Shown piece after piece: positions 1-6,612 of a stretch of 13,293 nt of DNA. The stretch spans positions 1 through 13,293 of the forward strand of contig SYAK01000341.1 of the NCBI GenBank assembly GCA_005788935.1, written 5' to 3'. Both the position numbers and the translations under genes were made by a program. Each line of letters opens with the position of its first letter. Position 1 is the first letter of the stretch. Below the pieces are notes generated by a model. It ran no database searches. It had not been told where the DNA came from and saw only the letters and a program-made list of their open reading frames with translations. The stretch is from Pseudomonadota bacterium. Its GTDB lineage: Bacteria > Myxococcota > UBA9042 > PHBI01.

Positions 1-1662
1 GCCAGCCGCGCCAGCCCCGCCCGTGTTGCCGTCAGCCCCGCTGCCCACGCCACCGGGGGCCCCGCTCGGGCTCGACGAACCGTTGTTGCCGGTGCCGCTC
101 CCCCCACAGCCACTGTTGCCACCGCGCCCGCCCGCGGGGTCGCGTCCCGCGCCGCACTGGTTCGGGCCAGCCGTGCCGCCTTCGCCACCATAGGCGTCGA
201 ATTCGTTGCAGTAGCAATCCGTGCAGTCGCTCGTGTTGGTCGACTCTCCGGGCTGTCCCACGACGCCGTCCGGGCCCTTCACGCCGCTCACCCCGTCGCG
301 CCCGGCGCCGCCGTTGCCGCCAAGCGCCGTGACCCGCGTGAACTCGAGCGTGTTCGTGGCGCCCCGGACCCAGACGGCGTAGCTCGACTCGCCCGGGTTC
401 GGGTTCGTGCCCGCGAGGACCTCGAGTCCGTCGATGACCGTGCGCTTCGCAAAGACGCCATCCGCGACGATCACCCGAATCGAGGTCGCGCCAGCCCCGT
501 TCTGGACCGTGGTCTTGTACCGGGCGAGGTCGCGCGACCAGAGGCCGTCGTTCGAGTAGCCGCCGAAGAGCGAGACCCCGTCGACGAGTGTCACCTGCTC
601 GTTGTAGGTGCCAGCCGCAATGTAGACGTGTTCCTTCGCGTTGCGGGTGGCCGCCTCGATGCCAGCCGTGATGGTCGGTGCGGGGTCGCGCGACGACCCC
701 GAGGCACCAGCGCGCCCGTCTGGCGACACGAAAATGGCGCGGCCCCAGCTGCCGTCGAGGCCGTCGCAGTCCTGATCGCAGTCGCTGCCGTTGCAGGCGC
801 CGTCGGGCCAGTCGTCGTCGGAGGCGAAGGTGCAGGCGTATTCGCAGCCGTTCAGGTCCGACTTGTCGAGGTCGACATAGCCCGGGCTGCAGGACTCCAT
901 GAAGCAGGTGCCGGCTGAACATCCGGCGACCGCGCCGAAATAACTGCAGCGGTTCGTGCAGTAACCGCAGTTGTCAGGGTCTGTCTGGTAATCGACCCCG
1001 ACGGGGCACTGGCAGGACCCGGAGGCTGGGAGGCACTGTCGTCCGGTGGTCTGCCCGATTTCATTCGTGATGTCGCCGCAGACGTAGCCGGTCGGGCAGT
1101 CGTTGCCATCCCCCATGCAGTCACGCCCGCAGAACTGGCCGTCGTCGAAGCTGACGCACTGGGCGTTGAGGACCTGACAGTCCGCGTTCTCGACGCACGG
1201 CTCGCACAAGGTGACGAGCGGCGGCAGGCAGATGAAGACCGGGTCGGCGCCGCCGGAACCACGGCACTCCCAGCCGTTTTCGCAGTCGTTCGTGCACTGC
1301 TCGGAGCAGCGGCGGGCGACGTCGGGCTCGTCGACGTCGACGCAGTAGAGGCTCGCGCACTGCGTGTTGTTCTCACACGGGCAAAAGTAGGGCTTGACCG
1401 CATCATCGCAGGATGGCGCCGGGGTCGTGTCCTCGGGGTCGGCGGTCTCGGCGCTCCCTGCGTCGTCGGCCCCGCCGAAGTCGACCGGGGCGACGTCGAG
1501 GGCCGCCAGGTCGGGCAGCTCGGGGACATCCGCGGCCGCATCGAGTGGTGTATCGGCGCCACCGGGCGGCGGCAGCTCCTGCGAGGAGCCGCAGGCGGCG
1601 GAGAGTGCGAGACTGGGCAGGAGAATGGCCGCGAGCCGGGCGCGCATGGGAGAGACCGTCAT
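1..1662 (-). CDS. Cys-rich lipoprotein with beta-helix-type and Gly-rich regions (C-terminus beyond window)
   Basis: Reading the reverse strand from ATG at 1662 gives 554 codons to the left edge without a stop. The N-terminus is a lipoprotein signal: a short charged start (MTVSPMRAR), a hydrophobic stretch, and the lipobox LSAAC with the lipidated Cys at residue 24. An Ala/Asp/Pro-rich linker follows to about residue 90. Next is a Cys-rich part (about 90-300) with CENNTQC, DPDNCGYC and CDQDCDGLDG motifs, of a kind common in myxobacterial surface proteins. Residues of about 307-450 (AIFVSPDG, PTITAGIEAA, VYIAAGTYNE, SLFGGYS) resemble DUF1565 / right-handed beta-helix proteins. From about 447 the chain is Gly-rich, with collagen-like GxxG spacing. 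It is probably an outer-membrane or cell-surface protein; ligand and function are unknown. ATG at 1647 is an alternative start. A TGC-TAGAGT promoter element ends 6 bases before 1662 and favours 1662. Confidence 0.85.
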   Translation of the reverse strand, partial: MTVSPMRARLAAILLPSLALSAACGSSQELPPPGGADTPLDAAADVPELPDLAALDVAPVDFGGADDAGSAETADPEDTTPAPSCDDAVKPYFCPCENNTQCASLYCVDVDEPDVARRCSEQCTNDCENGWECRGSGGADPVFICLPPLVTLCEPCVENADCQVLNAQCVSFDDGQFCGRDCMGDGNDCPTGYVCGDITNEIGQTTGRQCLPASGSCQCPVGVDYQTDPDNCGYCTNRCSYFGAVAGCSAGTCFMESCSPGYVDLDKSDLNGCEYACTFASDDDWPDGACNGSDCDQDCDGLDGSWGRAIFVSPDGRAGASGSSRDPAPTITAGIEAATRNAKEHVYIAAGTYNEQVTLVDGVSLFGGYSNDGLWSRDLARYKTTVQNGAGATSIRVIVADGVFAKRTVIDGLEVLAGTNPNPGESSYAVWVRGATNTLEFTRVTALGGNGGAGRDGVSGVKGPDGVVGQPGESTNTSDCTDCYCNEFDAYGGEGGTAGPNQCGAGRDPAGGRGGNSGCGGSGTGNNGSSSPSGAPGGVGSGADGNTGGAGAAG

Positions 1663-1668
1663 GGGCCG

Positions 1669-1697
1669 ACTCTAGCACGCGCGTGCGGCAGCCGCAA
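1669..1697 (-). promoter_or_regulatory. Candidate promoter of the Cys-rich lipoprotein, possibly leaderless
   Basis: On the minus strand, TTGCGG (1697-1692) and TAGAGT (1674-1669) are separated by 17 bases. The -10 hexamer is preceded by TGC, giving an extended -10. Only six bases separate the hexamer from the ATG at 1662, so transcription would start at or next to the start codon, and no Shine-Dalgarno sequence is visible. The match to a sigma70-type promoter is moderate and judged by eye. Confidence 0.4.
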
Positions 1698-1705
1698 ACC
1701 CGGCT

Positions 1706-1725
1706 GAGGCGGGCGGAGGCGGGCG
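1706..1725 (+). repeat. Two tandem copies of GAGGCGGGCG
   Basis: A 10-base unit is repeated perfectly twice in the 242-base region between the divergent lipoprotein and YceI genes. The rest of that region (1663-1904) holds the lipoprotein promoter candidate and a weak TTGTCC-17-TACGGC pair at 1832-1860 on the plus strand. Nothing else was recognised. The repeat may be chance in such GC-rich DNA. Confidence 0.5.
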
Positions 1726-1904
1726 GACGGGCCCCATCAAGCGACAGTGCACAGGCCGCGTTCGGCAGACGAATCGGAAGGCCGGACCCCGGGTCGAAGC
1801 GCCGCGAGAAGGTGCTTCCCGTGACAGGTCCTTGTCCAGGGGTCGCCGCGCGCCTACGGCAGCGCCGCGGCGAGGCGGGAGCCCCCGCGTCACGGGGAGG
1901 CGAC

Positions 1905-2903
1905 ATGAAGTTCATCGTCTTGCGGGTTCTGAGGGCTGGCGGCGTGCTGGCAGCACTGGTCGGGATTGGGCTCTGGAGCTGGCGTCTCGCGACGCAGGGC
2001 GAGCTGTTCGTCTGGACCGACCCCGCGCGCGGGTTCTATCTGGACGACCCGGACCTCGGCCTCGTCCCGACGGTCGAGCGCTGGCTCTGGCTCGGCCTCG
2101 ACGGGCTCGCGGTGATGACTGGCCTGCTGCTCGCGACCCTCCTCGGGCTGTGGCTCGGACGCGGCGACCGTGCGGCCCACGGCCTCCCTCGGCGGCTGTT
2201 CGCGGCTGGATCGTTCCTGAGCGGGACAGCCCTCCTCGCGGCCCCCGTCGTGCCAGCCCTGGCGCTCGGCGAGGGGATGCCCCCGGAGGGCGCCGTCGCG
2301 AGCCTCGGGGGCCCTGCGGACGCCTCGCCAGCCACCGGTGACGCGACGACCATCGCGCTCCCGGTCCCGGGAGGAATCTGGCAGCTGGTTCCGGACTCGG
2401 GGCTCGTGGTCGCGAGCGTCACGGCGGGCGGGGACACCTTCGAGGTGCGCTTCGGCGGGCTCACGGGGCTCCTGACGGTCGAACCGCAAGACATCGGGGC
2501 GTCGCGCGTCACCTTGAGCGTCGACGCGACCACCGCCGACGCCGGCATCCCGCTGCGCTCAAAGCACGCACGGGAAGAACTGAAGTCTTTGGAACACACC
2601 ACGATCAAGCTCGCGAACGGGCCGCTTCGGGCGAACCGGGCACCGGGCGGCCCAGTCCGGTGGGAGGGCGAGGTGCGCGTGACGATCGCGGGCCGCGAAG
2701 TGCCCGCGAAGGCCTCGGGGGAACTCAGGCTGCTCGGCCCAGCCGGTCGCGCAAAGCTCGGGATCGCTGCGAACGAGGCGCTGCTCGTGGAGGCGCGCGT
2801 GATCCTCGACGTCGCGTCCCTGCCGCTTGATCCGAAGACCTTCGGCGGGGGCACGATCCCGATCTCCGCGAGGGCGGTATTCAATCCCGTTAACACACGC
2901 TAG
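1905..2903 (+). CDS. Membrane-anchored YceI-family protein
   Basis: The 332-residue protein starts at ATG 1905, with GGAGG four bases upstream. The frame stays open further upstream, but without a comparable start. Three hydrophobic segments are visible, at about 11-28, 59-84 and 98-121. A Gly/Pro/Ala-rich linker runs to about residue 155, and a YceI-like beta-barrel fills about 158-326. YceI traits are the opening SGLVVASVTAGGDTFEVRF strand, the SRVTLSVDATTADAG strand and the following RSKHAREELKSLEH segment, matching the family's 'R..hL...eFld' region. YceI domains have a lipocalin-like fold; a Thermus homologue binds polyisoprenoid. Most family members are soluble periplasmic proteins, so an N-terminal three-helix anchor is unusual; the barrel would sit outside the inner membrane. 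A second YceI gene follows on the same strand. The ligand is unknown. Confidence 0.8.
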   Translation: MKFIVLRVLRAGGVLAALVGIGLWSWRLATQGELFVWTDPARGFYLDDPDLGLVPTVERWLWLGLDGLAVMTGLLLATLLGLWLGRGDRAAHGLPRRLFAAGSFLSGTALLAAPVVPALALGEGMPPEGAVASLGGPADASPATGDATTIALPVPGGIWQLVPDSGLVVASVTAGGDTFEVRFGGLTGLLTVEPQDIGASRVTLSVDATTADAGIPLRSKHAREELKSLEHTTIKLANGPLRANRAPGGPVRWEGEVRVTIAGREVPAKASGELRLLGPAGRAKLGIAANEALLVEARVILDVASLPLDPKTFGGGTIPISARAVFNPVNTR

Positions 2904-2905
2904 CA

Positions 2906-2927
2906 GGTGCGAAACGCGGTTCGCACC
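2906..2927 (+). terminator. Hairpin just after the first YceI gene
   Basis: GGTGCGAA (2906-2913) and TTCGCACC (2920-2927) form a perfect 8-base stem around a 6-base loop, starting two bases after the stop codon. No T-run follows. It could be a weak terminator or attenuator, an mRNA 3'-end stabiliser, or an operator for the next gene, whose promoter region begins here. Confidence 0.4.
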
Positions 2928-2967
2928 GGGTTGCGCGACGATGCGTAAGAACTTGTGCACCGGATGC

Positions 2968-2996
2968 TTGACATCCCTCGACAAACCCGACAAAAG
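2968..2996 (+). promoter_or_regulatory. Candidate promoter of the second YceI gene
   Basis: A consensus TTGACA hexamer lies at 2968-2973, in the relatively AT-richer 118-base gap between the two YceI genes. The expected -10 position 16-18 bases downstream holds only an A-rich run (ACAAAAG), so the -10 is weak. The assignment rests mainly on the -35 and on its position 49 bases before the start codon. Confidence 0.3.
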
Positions 2997-3021
2997 CCGC
3001 GCCCCAAGGAGGGTTCCCCGT

Positions 3022-3846
3022 ATGAAGCGTATGTTTGTTTTTTCGTTCAGTGCGCTGGCCATGGCCTGGGCTCCGGCCTGCAAGAAGCAGGAGCCGCCGA
3101 AGGAGGCCCCCAAGCCGGCCGTGACCGAGCCCGCTCCCGCCCCCGCTCCGGCCCCCGAGCCCGTTAAGGCTCCCGAGCCCCCGCCTGCGCCCGAGCCCGC
3201 TCCGGCCCCCGCGCCCGAGCCCCCGAAGGACTTCGTGAAGGCCGAGATCGACCATCACGGCGAGAAGGCCGGCCAGCTCGTCACGGTGGACTTCACCAAG
3301 TTCGAGCTCGTCGAGGCCGTCGTGAACCTGACCGCCGAGGGTCTCGCCACGTCGAAGGCCGTCTTCAAGGTCGACCTCACCGCGCTCGCCTCGGGCGATG
3401 CGAAGCGTGACGAGCACCTCAAGACCGCCGACTTCTTCGATGTCGCCCAGTTCGCGACCGCGACCGTCACGGTCTCGAAGCTCGCGGCCGTGGCCGACGT
3501 GGCCGACACCTTCACCGCGGCCGCCGAGTTCGACCTCCACGGCGTGAAGAAGGAAGTCCCGGTGACCTTCAAGGTCGTCGAGAAGAAGGAAGACGGTTCG
3601 GTCGTCGTCGAGGCCGAGGTCAAGGATCTCGTCCGCGCCGACTGGACGGTCGGTGGCGCCCCCGAGGCGACCCAGGCCGCCCCGACCTTCAAGCTCAACG
3701 CCCGCCTGACCGTCGCCAACAAGACGGCGGCCCCGGCTGACGGCGCTGCGGCTCCCGCGGCTGGCGAGGCGGCTGGTGCGGCTCCGGCCGCGGCTCCGGC
3801 TGACGGCGCGGCCCCTGCGGCGGCTCCGGCCCCCGCGGCCAAGTAA
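3022..3846 (+). CDS. YceI-family probable lipoprotein with Pro/Ala-rich spacers
   Basis: The 274-residue protein starts at ATG 3022, with AAGGAGG nine bases upstream, the strongest ribosome binding site in the window. A signal peptide (MKRMFVFSFSALAMAWAPAC) ends in a Cys at residue 20; APAC is a non-canonical lipobox, so lipidation is likely but not certain. Residues of about 24-69 form a PA/PE-rich spacer suited to crossing the periplasm or peptidoglycan. The YceI domain spans about 72-233 and includes the hallmark KRDEHLKTADFFD segment at 128-140. An Ala/Pro/Gly-rich tail (235-274) ends the protein. The strong ribosome binding site, uniform codon choice (Lys nearly always AAG) and perfect terminator suggest high expression. 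It probably acts in the cell envelope, binding a lipid or isoprenoid by family analogy. The neighbouring upstream gene has a second YceI domain with a different anchor. Confidence 0.85.
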   Translation: MKRMFVFSFSALAMAWAPACKKQEPPKEAPKPAVTEPAPAPAPAPEPVKAPEPPPAPEPAPAPAPEPPKDFVKAEIDHHGEKAGQLVTVDFTKFELVEAVVNLTAEGLATSKAVFKVDLTALASGDAKRDEHLKTADFFDVAQFATATVTVSKLAAVADVADTFTAAAEFDLHGVKKEVPVTFKVVEKKEDGSVVVEAEVKDLVRADWTVGGAPEATQAAPTFKLNARLTVANKTAAPADGAAAPAAGEAAGAAPAAAPADGAAPAAAPAPAAK

Positions 3847-3859
3847 TCCGACTCGGATT
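3845..3859. repeat. 15-base palindrome at the YceI stop codon
   Basis: AATCCGA-C-TCGGATT is a perfect inverted repeat of seven bases around one central base, overlapping the TAA stop. The single-base spacer makes an RNA hairpin unlikely without opening pairs. It may be a protein-binding palindrome or may add to the terminator that follows. Confidence 0.4.
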
Positions 3860-3870
3860 GCATAACGGTT

Positions 3871-3899
3871 GAAGGCCCGCCCCCAAAAGGCGGGCCTTC
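3871..3899 (+). terminator. Rho-independent terminator of the YceI lipoprotein gene
   Basis: GAAGGCCCGCC (3871-3881) and GGCGGGCCTTC (3889-3899) form a perfect 11-base GC-rich stem around the loop CCCAAAA. The short T-containing tail GCTTATTT follows. It lies 24 bases after the stop codon and is the clearest terminator in the window. Confidence 0.85.
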
Positions 3900-3931
3900 G
3901 CTTATTTCGGCCACGCGGATCCGGGTTCCGA

Positions 3932-3951
3932 CGTGCCGGTTCGTGCCGGTT
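3932..3951 (+). repeat. Two tandem copies of CGTGCCGGTT
   Basis: A perfect 10-base direct repeat lies directly upstream of the RNase D-like gene (ATG at 3965), in the 118-base gap after the terminator hairpin. Its placement suggests an activator or repressor site, but no promoter hexamers convincingly accompany it. Confidence 0.45.
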
Positions 3952-3964
3952 ACGACGGGTTGCC

Positions 3965-5158
3965 ATGCGGGGCGTGGTGGCGCACCATGGGGTCGTGAAA
4001 CCCGAGCTGGTCACGACCCACGCCGCCCTGACGCAACTCGCCGCCGCGATCGCTGTGGCCCGCCGTGTCGCGATCTCGACCGAGGACTCGAGCGTCAGGG
4101 CCTTCCGTCCCCGCCTCTGCCTGCTCGCGGTGGCGCTCGAGGATGCGAGCGGGGAACCTTCCGGGTTTCTGGTGGACCTGCAGGCCTTCGAGCGGTCTCC
4201 CCAGCGCCCCGAGGCGACGCTGGCACCCCAGCTCCGTGACCGGCCGGTCGTGCTGCACGCAGCCGAGCATGCGGTCGCAGCGCTGAGGCGGGACCTGCAC
4301 CTGAACCTGCCGCACCTGGTCGACACGGCGTGCGCCGCGACGCTGCTCGGGCTGCCGCGGACGGGCTACCGCGCGCTCTGCGCCGAGCGCCTCGGGGTGC
4401 AGCTGCCCGCGGCGCTGTCGATTGACTGGCGCCTCAGACCGCTCCCGGAGGCCGCCTTTGAGGCCGCGTGGGCGGACGCGGCCCATCTGCTGCCGCTGCA
4501 TGACGCCCTCGCGTTGCGAATCCGGGCGGCCGACCTCGACGAGGAGTGGGCCCTCGCGAGCGCCGAGGTCGCAGCGACCCGCAGCCGCTCGAACCTGACG
4601 AGCCCTGACAGCCCTTGGCGGCTGCCCGAGGCGCGCGCCCTGCGTCCGGATCAGCGAGGGGTCCTCGCGACCCTCACCGCGTGGCGCGAGGGCAAGGCGC
4701 GGGAATTCGATTGTCCCCCAGGGCAGATCGTCCCAAACCGCGAGCTCGTGCAGCTCGCGCGCGCCTCGGGCGAGGCCGCCGCCCTGCGCCTCGCCGAGCC
4801 GAGCGCTCAGGGCGGGTTTCACTCGCGTCTGATGTGGGCGGACCGCGAGGCCTTGCGACTCATCCTCCTGACCGGCGAGACCGACGGAGGCCATGGGCCG
4901 GCCCCCCGGACGCCTGGCGATGGACGCCCGACACCGGTCATGCAAGCGCGCGTGAAGCGCCTCAAGGCCTGGCGGGCCGAGGAGGCGACGCGGCGCGGCG
5001 TCGGCCTCCAGGCGGTGCTGCCAGCAGCCGTGATGGCCCATCTCGCGCGTCACGGCGCCGAGGCGCTCCCCGACACCCCCGGGTTCGGCGCGGCCCGCCT
5101 GCGCCGCTACGGCGACGTGCTCCGCACCGTGCTGAGCGACGCGTCCCCCGAGCGCTGA
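3965..5158 (+). CDS. RNase D-like protein with degenerate exonuclease site and HRDC region
   Basis: About 397 residues from ATG 3965; the frame is open from 3869, but that start lies inside the terminator stem region. GTG 3995 is an alternative. The fold signature of RNase D is clear: FRPRLCLLAVAL, VVLHAAEH, LVDTACAATLLGL, SIDWRLRPL and HLLPLHDAL. An HRDC-type domain covers about 223-268 (TLTAWREGKAREFDCPP), and a second HRDC-like part about 325-392 (RLKAWRAEEATRRGV, PGFGAARLRRYG). RNase D is a DEDDy 3'-5' exonuclease that trims tRNA and other structured RNA. Here the first Asp is Ser38 (ISTED), the ExoII Asp is His102 (HAAEH) and the ExoIII Tyr is Ala167. Only Glu40 and Asp171 remain. It is therefore probably an inactive, RNA- or protein-binding paralogue. 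The length is normal, with no frameshift. It converges on the vWA gene. Confidence 0.8.
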   Translation: MRGVVAHHGVVKPELVTTHAALTQLAAAIAVARRVAISTEDSSVRAFRPRLCLLAVALEDASGEPSGFLVDLQAFERSPQRPEATLAPQLRDRPVVLHAAEHAVAALRRDLHLNLPHLVDTACAATLLGLPRTGYRALCAERLGVQLPAALSIDWRLRPLPEAAFEAAWADAAHLLPLHDALALRIRAADLDEEWALASAEVAATRSRSNLTSPDSPWRLPEARALRPDQRGVLATLTAWREGKAREFDCPPGQIVPNRELVQLARASGEAAALRLAEPSAQGGFHSRLMWADREALRLILLTGETDGGHGPAPRTPGDGRPTPVMQARVKRLKAWRAEEATRRGVGLQAVLPAAVMAHLARHGAEALPDTPGFGAARLRRYGDVLRTVLSDASPER

Positions 5159-5170
5159 CCGTGGCCATTG

Positions 5171-6367
5171 TCAGCGTTTGGAGTTCCGGCTGAGGCGGCG
5201 GGCGCGGATCCGCGCGAGACGGTCAGCCGAGCTCTCGGTCGGGCCAGCGGCCGACGGGCGCTCGCCCTCGATGGTCAGGGTGGGCGAGAGGGCTGGCAGC
5301 CCAACCTCCTCGACGTCCGCCGTCCATCCGGTCGCGCGCGCGTTCTCGAGCCGCCACTCCGGGGCCACGAGGGGCTGCGTGAAGAGCTGCCGGGCCCGCG
5401 GACCCGCATCCGCCCCGCCGCGCCCCTTCGCGACGAGGCCGCGGGCGCGCGGCCAGGAGGACCCTCGCTCGACGTCCTCGAGTGTCCGGGCGAGACGCTC
5501 CCGCTCGCGCTCGGCTCGCGCGCGGACAGCCTGAGTCCGCTCGTCGGCCACGGTGCGGGTGAGGCGATTGCGGCTCCCGTCCTCGGGCAGCACCGCGTCG
5601 ACCGTCACCTTTGGCATGCTGCGCTGCCACCGATCGTACCACACCGCGAAACCCGCCAGCGCAGGCCCGTAGAAATCGCCCGCGTCAGACTGATACGGCA
5701 CGTGCGCCGTGCACCAGTTCGAGCCGAACGGCGCGCCTTCGGCGAAGGCCTCGGGTGTTCGTCCAAGCAGCGTTCCCGGGATCGGCGGCGGCACCCCGGG
5801 ACCCGCGAGGGTCACGAAGACCCAGAAGATCGGCAGGTTGGCGGTCTGACGCAACAACGCGGCAGCCTCCCCCGCGTCGGCGCAGCGGTCCCCCGTGACG
5901 ACGAGCGCGATCCCCGGCACGGTGCGACCCGCGATGGTGTCGCGCACGGCGACTTCACCTGCGCGCGGGCCCCACGCCGGACCGAGAAGGTGCTGTCCGA
6001 GCCGCTCGATGACGGGGCCGAGCGGTCTCGGCGATGGGGCTACCCCATGCTGCGCCAGCGCGCGCGGCGACGTGGAGAAGAGAGCGTGGTTGCGACGGGA
6101 GAGCTCGCCGAGGAACTGCGGGGTCGCAGCGCCAGCAAAGACCGGGACGCGGGCCTCCTCCGCGAAGCGCATCGCGAGCGCGATGACGGCCTCGGAGAGC
6201 GCGTTGATGCGCCCGTCTGCGAACAGCGGGGCCAGGCCGGGGTGAAGGTCGAAGGCCGCGACGACGTCCGCCTCGATGCCCTGCAGGGCGCTCGCGACCA
6301 ACGCGCGGGCGGCACGGATCGCGAGGTCATCGAGGCGACGCGCGAGAGGGTGTTGGAGTGTGGCCAT
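5171..6367 (-). CDS. TerF-like von Willebrand factor A domain protein with degraded MIDAS
   Basis: 398 residues from ATG 6367 to TGA 5173-5171; the frame stays open upstream to 6607, but a promoter candidate at 6425-6453 favours 6367. The vWA-TerF pattern is visible: FDLHPGLAPLFADG followed by a helix ending RVPVFAGA (residues about 39-80), then IALVVTGDR (153-161) and TANLPIFWVFVTLAG (175-189), matching the 'PIFWqFvGlG' strand of TerF-like proteins. The usual metal motif DxSxS reads DLHPG (40-44), and the usual TDG reads TGD, so metal binding is doubtful. The second half (about 270-398) is Arg/Glu-rich and looks helical (AERERERLARTLEDVE), with a basic end. No signal peptide or membrane segment is seen, so it is probably cytoplasmic. 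TerF-like vWA proteins belong to tellurite/stress-type loci, but no other ter gene is here. It is divergent from the ATPase operon. Confidence 0.65.
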   Translation of the reverse strand: MATLQHPLARRLDDLAIRAARALVASALQGIEADVVAAFDLHPGLAPLFADGRINALSEAVIALAMRFAEEARVPVFAGAATPQFLGELSRRNHALFSTSPRALAQHGVAPSPRPLGPVIERLGQHLLGPAWGPRAGEVAVRDTIAGRTVPGIALVVTGDRCADAGEAAALLRQTANLPIFWVFVTLAGPGVPPPIPGTLLGRTPEAFAEGAPFGSNWCTAHVPYQSDAGDFYGPALAGFAVWYDRWQRSMPKVTVDAVLPEDGSRNRLTRTVADERTQAVRARAERERERLARTLEDVERGSSWPRARGLVAKGRGGADAGPRARQLFTQPLVAPEWRLENARATGWTADVEEVGLPALSPTLTIEGERPSAAGPTESSADRLARIRARRLSRNSKR

Positions 6368-6424
6368 GGCGGGGTCGCTCGGCGGAAGAGACCGGTCGCG
6401 CGTTTGCGAGCGTACGGCCCGGGG

Positions 6425-6453
6425 ATGATAGGCCGGTCCCATGCGGGATGCAA
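6425..6453 (-). promoter_or_regulatory. Candidate promoter of the vWA gene
   Basis: On the minus strand, TTGCAT (6453-6448) is followed after 17 bases by TATCAT (6430-6425), a five-of-six match to the -10 consensus. Transcription would begin about 50 bases before the ATG at 6367. The rest of the 245-base divergent region (6368-6612) holds a lone TTGACC at 6543-6548 on the plus strand, a possible -35 for the operon. No convincing -10 accompanies it. Confidence 0.4.
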
Positions 6454-6612
6454 CGTCGCGTGACGGCGTCGCGACGGGTCGCCTCTGGCGTGCCGAGGTC
6501 GGGATCCGGGCCGCCTGCTGGGCTGGCCTGACCCTCGGGACCTTGACCCGCTCAGCCCGGTGCCTACTTGACGGTCCACGGGCGCGGGGGAGTCGCGCCA
6601 AAGGCATGGCCG

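Noticed and set aside
852..1562. 236-codon minus-strand frame within the lipoprotein region
   Set aside because: It is out of frame with the lipobox and Cys-motif reading, and gives a Ser/Thr/Arg/Pro low-complexity product.
1413..1904. N-terminal extension of the first YceI protein
   Set aside because: The frame is open but overlaps the divergent lipoprotein gene and its promoter and reads as basic low complexity. ATG 1905 has GGAGG and begins a membrane helix.
3869..3964. Upstream start for the RNase D-like gene
   Set aside because: ATG 3869 sits at the edge of the terminator stem and would add an Arg-rich stretch not found in RNase D; ATG 3965 fits family length.
2890..4326. Long open frame on the minus strand across the second YceI gene and terminator (478 codons)
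   Set aside because: It runs antisense to a clear YceI lipoprotein gene and a terminator. Its product is Arg/Gly-rich low complexity with no family traits, as expected of antisense frames in GC-rich DNA.
5171..6367. Tellurite resistance operon
   Set aside because: Only a TerF-like vWA domain is seen; no TerB, TerC, TerD or TerZ-type gene lies in the window.
5168..6463. 431-codon plus-strand frame opposite the vWA gene
   Set aside because: The product is Arg-rich without recognisable motifs, while the minus strand shows conserved vWA strands and sensible hydrophobic patterning.
6568..6612. TTG start for the isoprenoid-synthase-like gene
   Set aside because: It adds 15 residues without conserved traits. 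ATG 6613 has AAAGG at a suitable distance.
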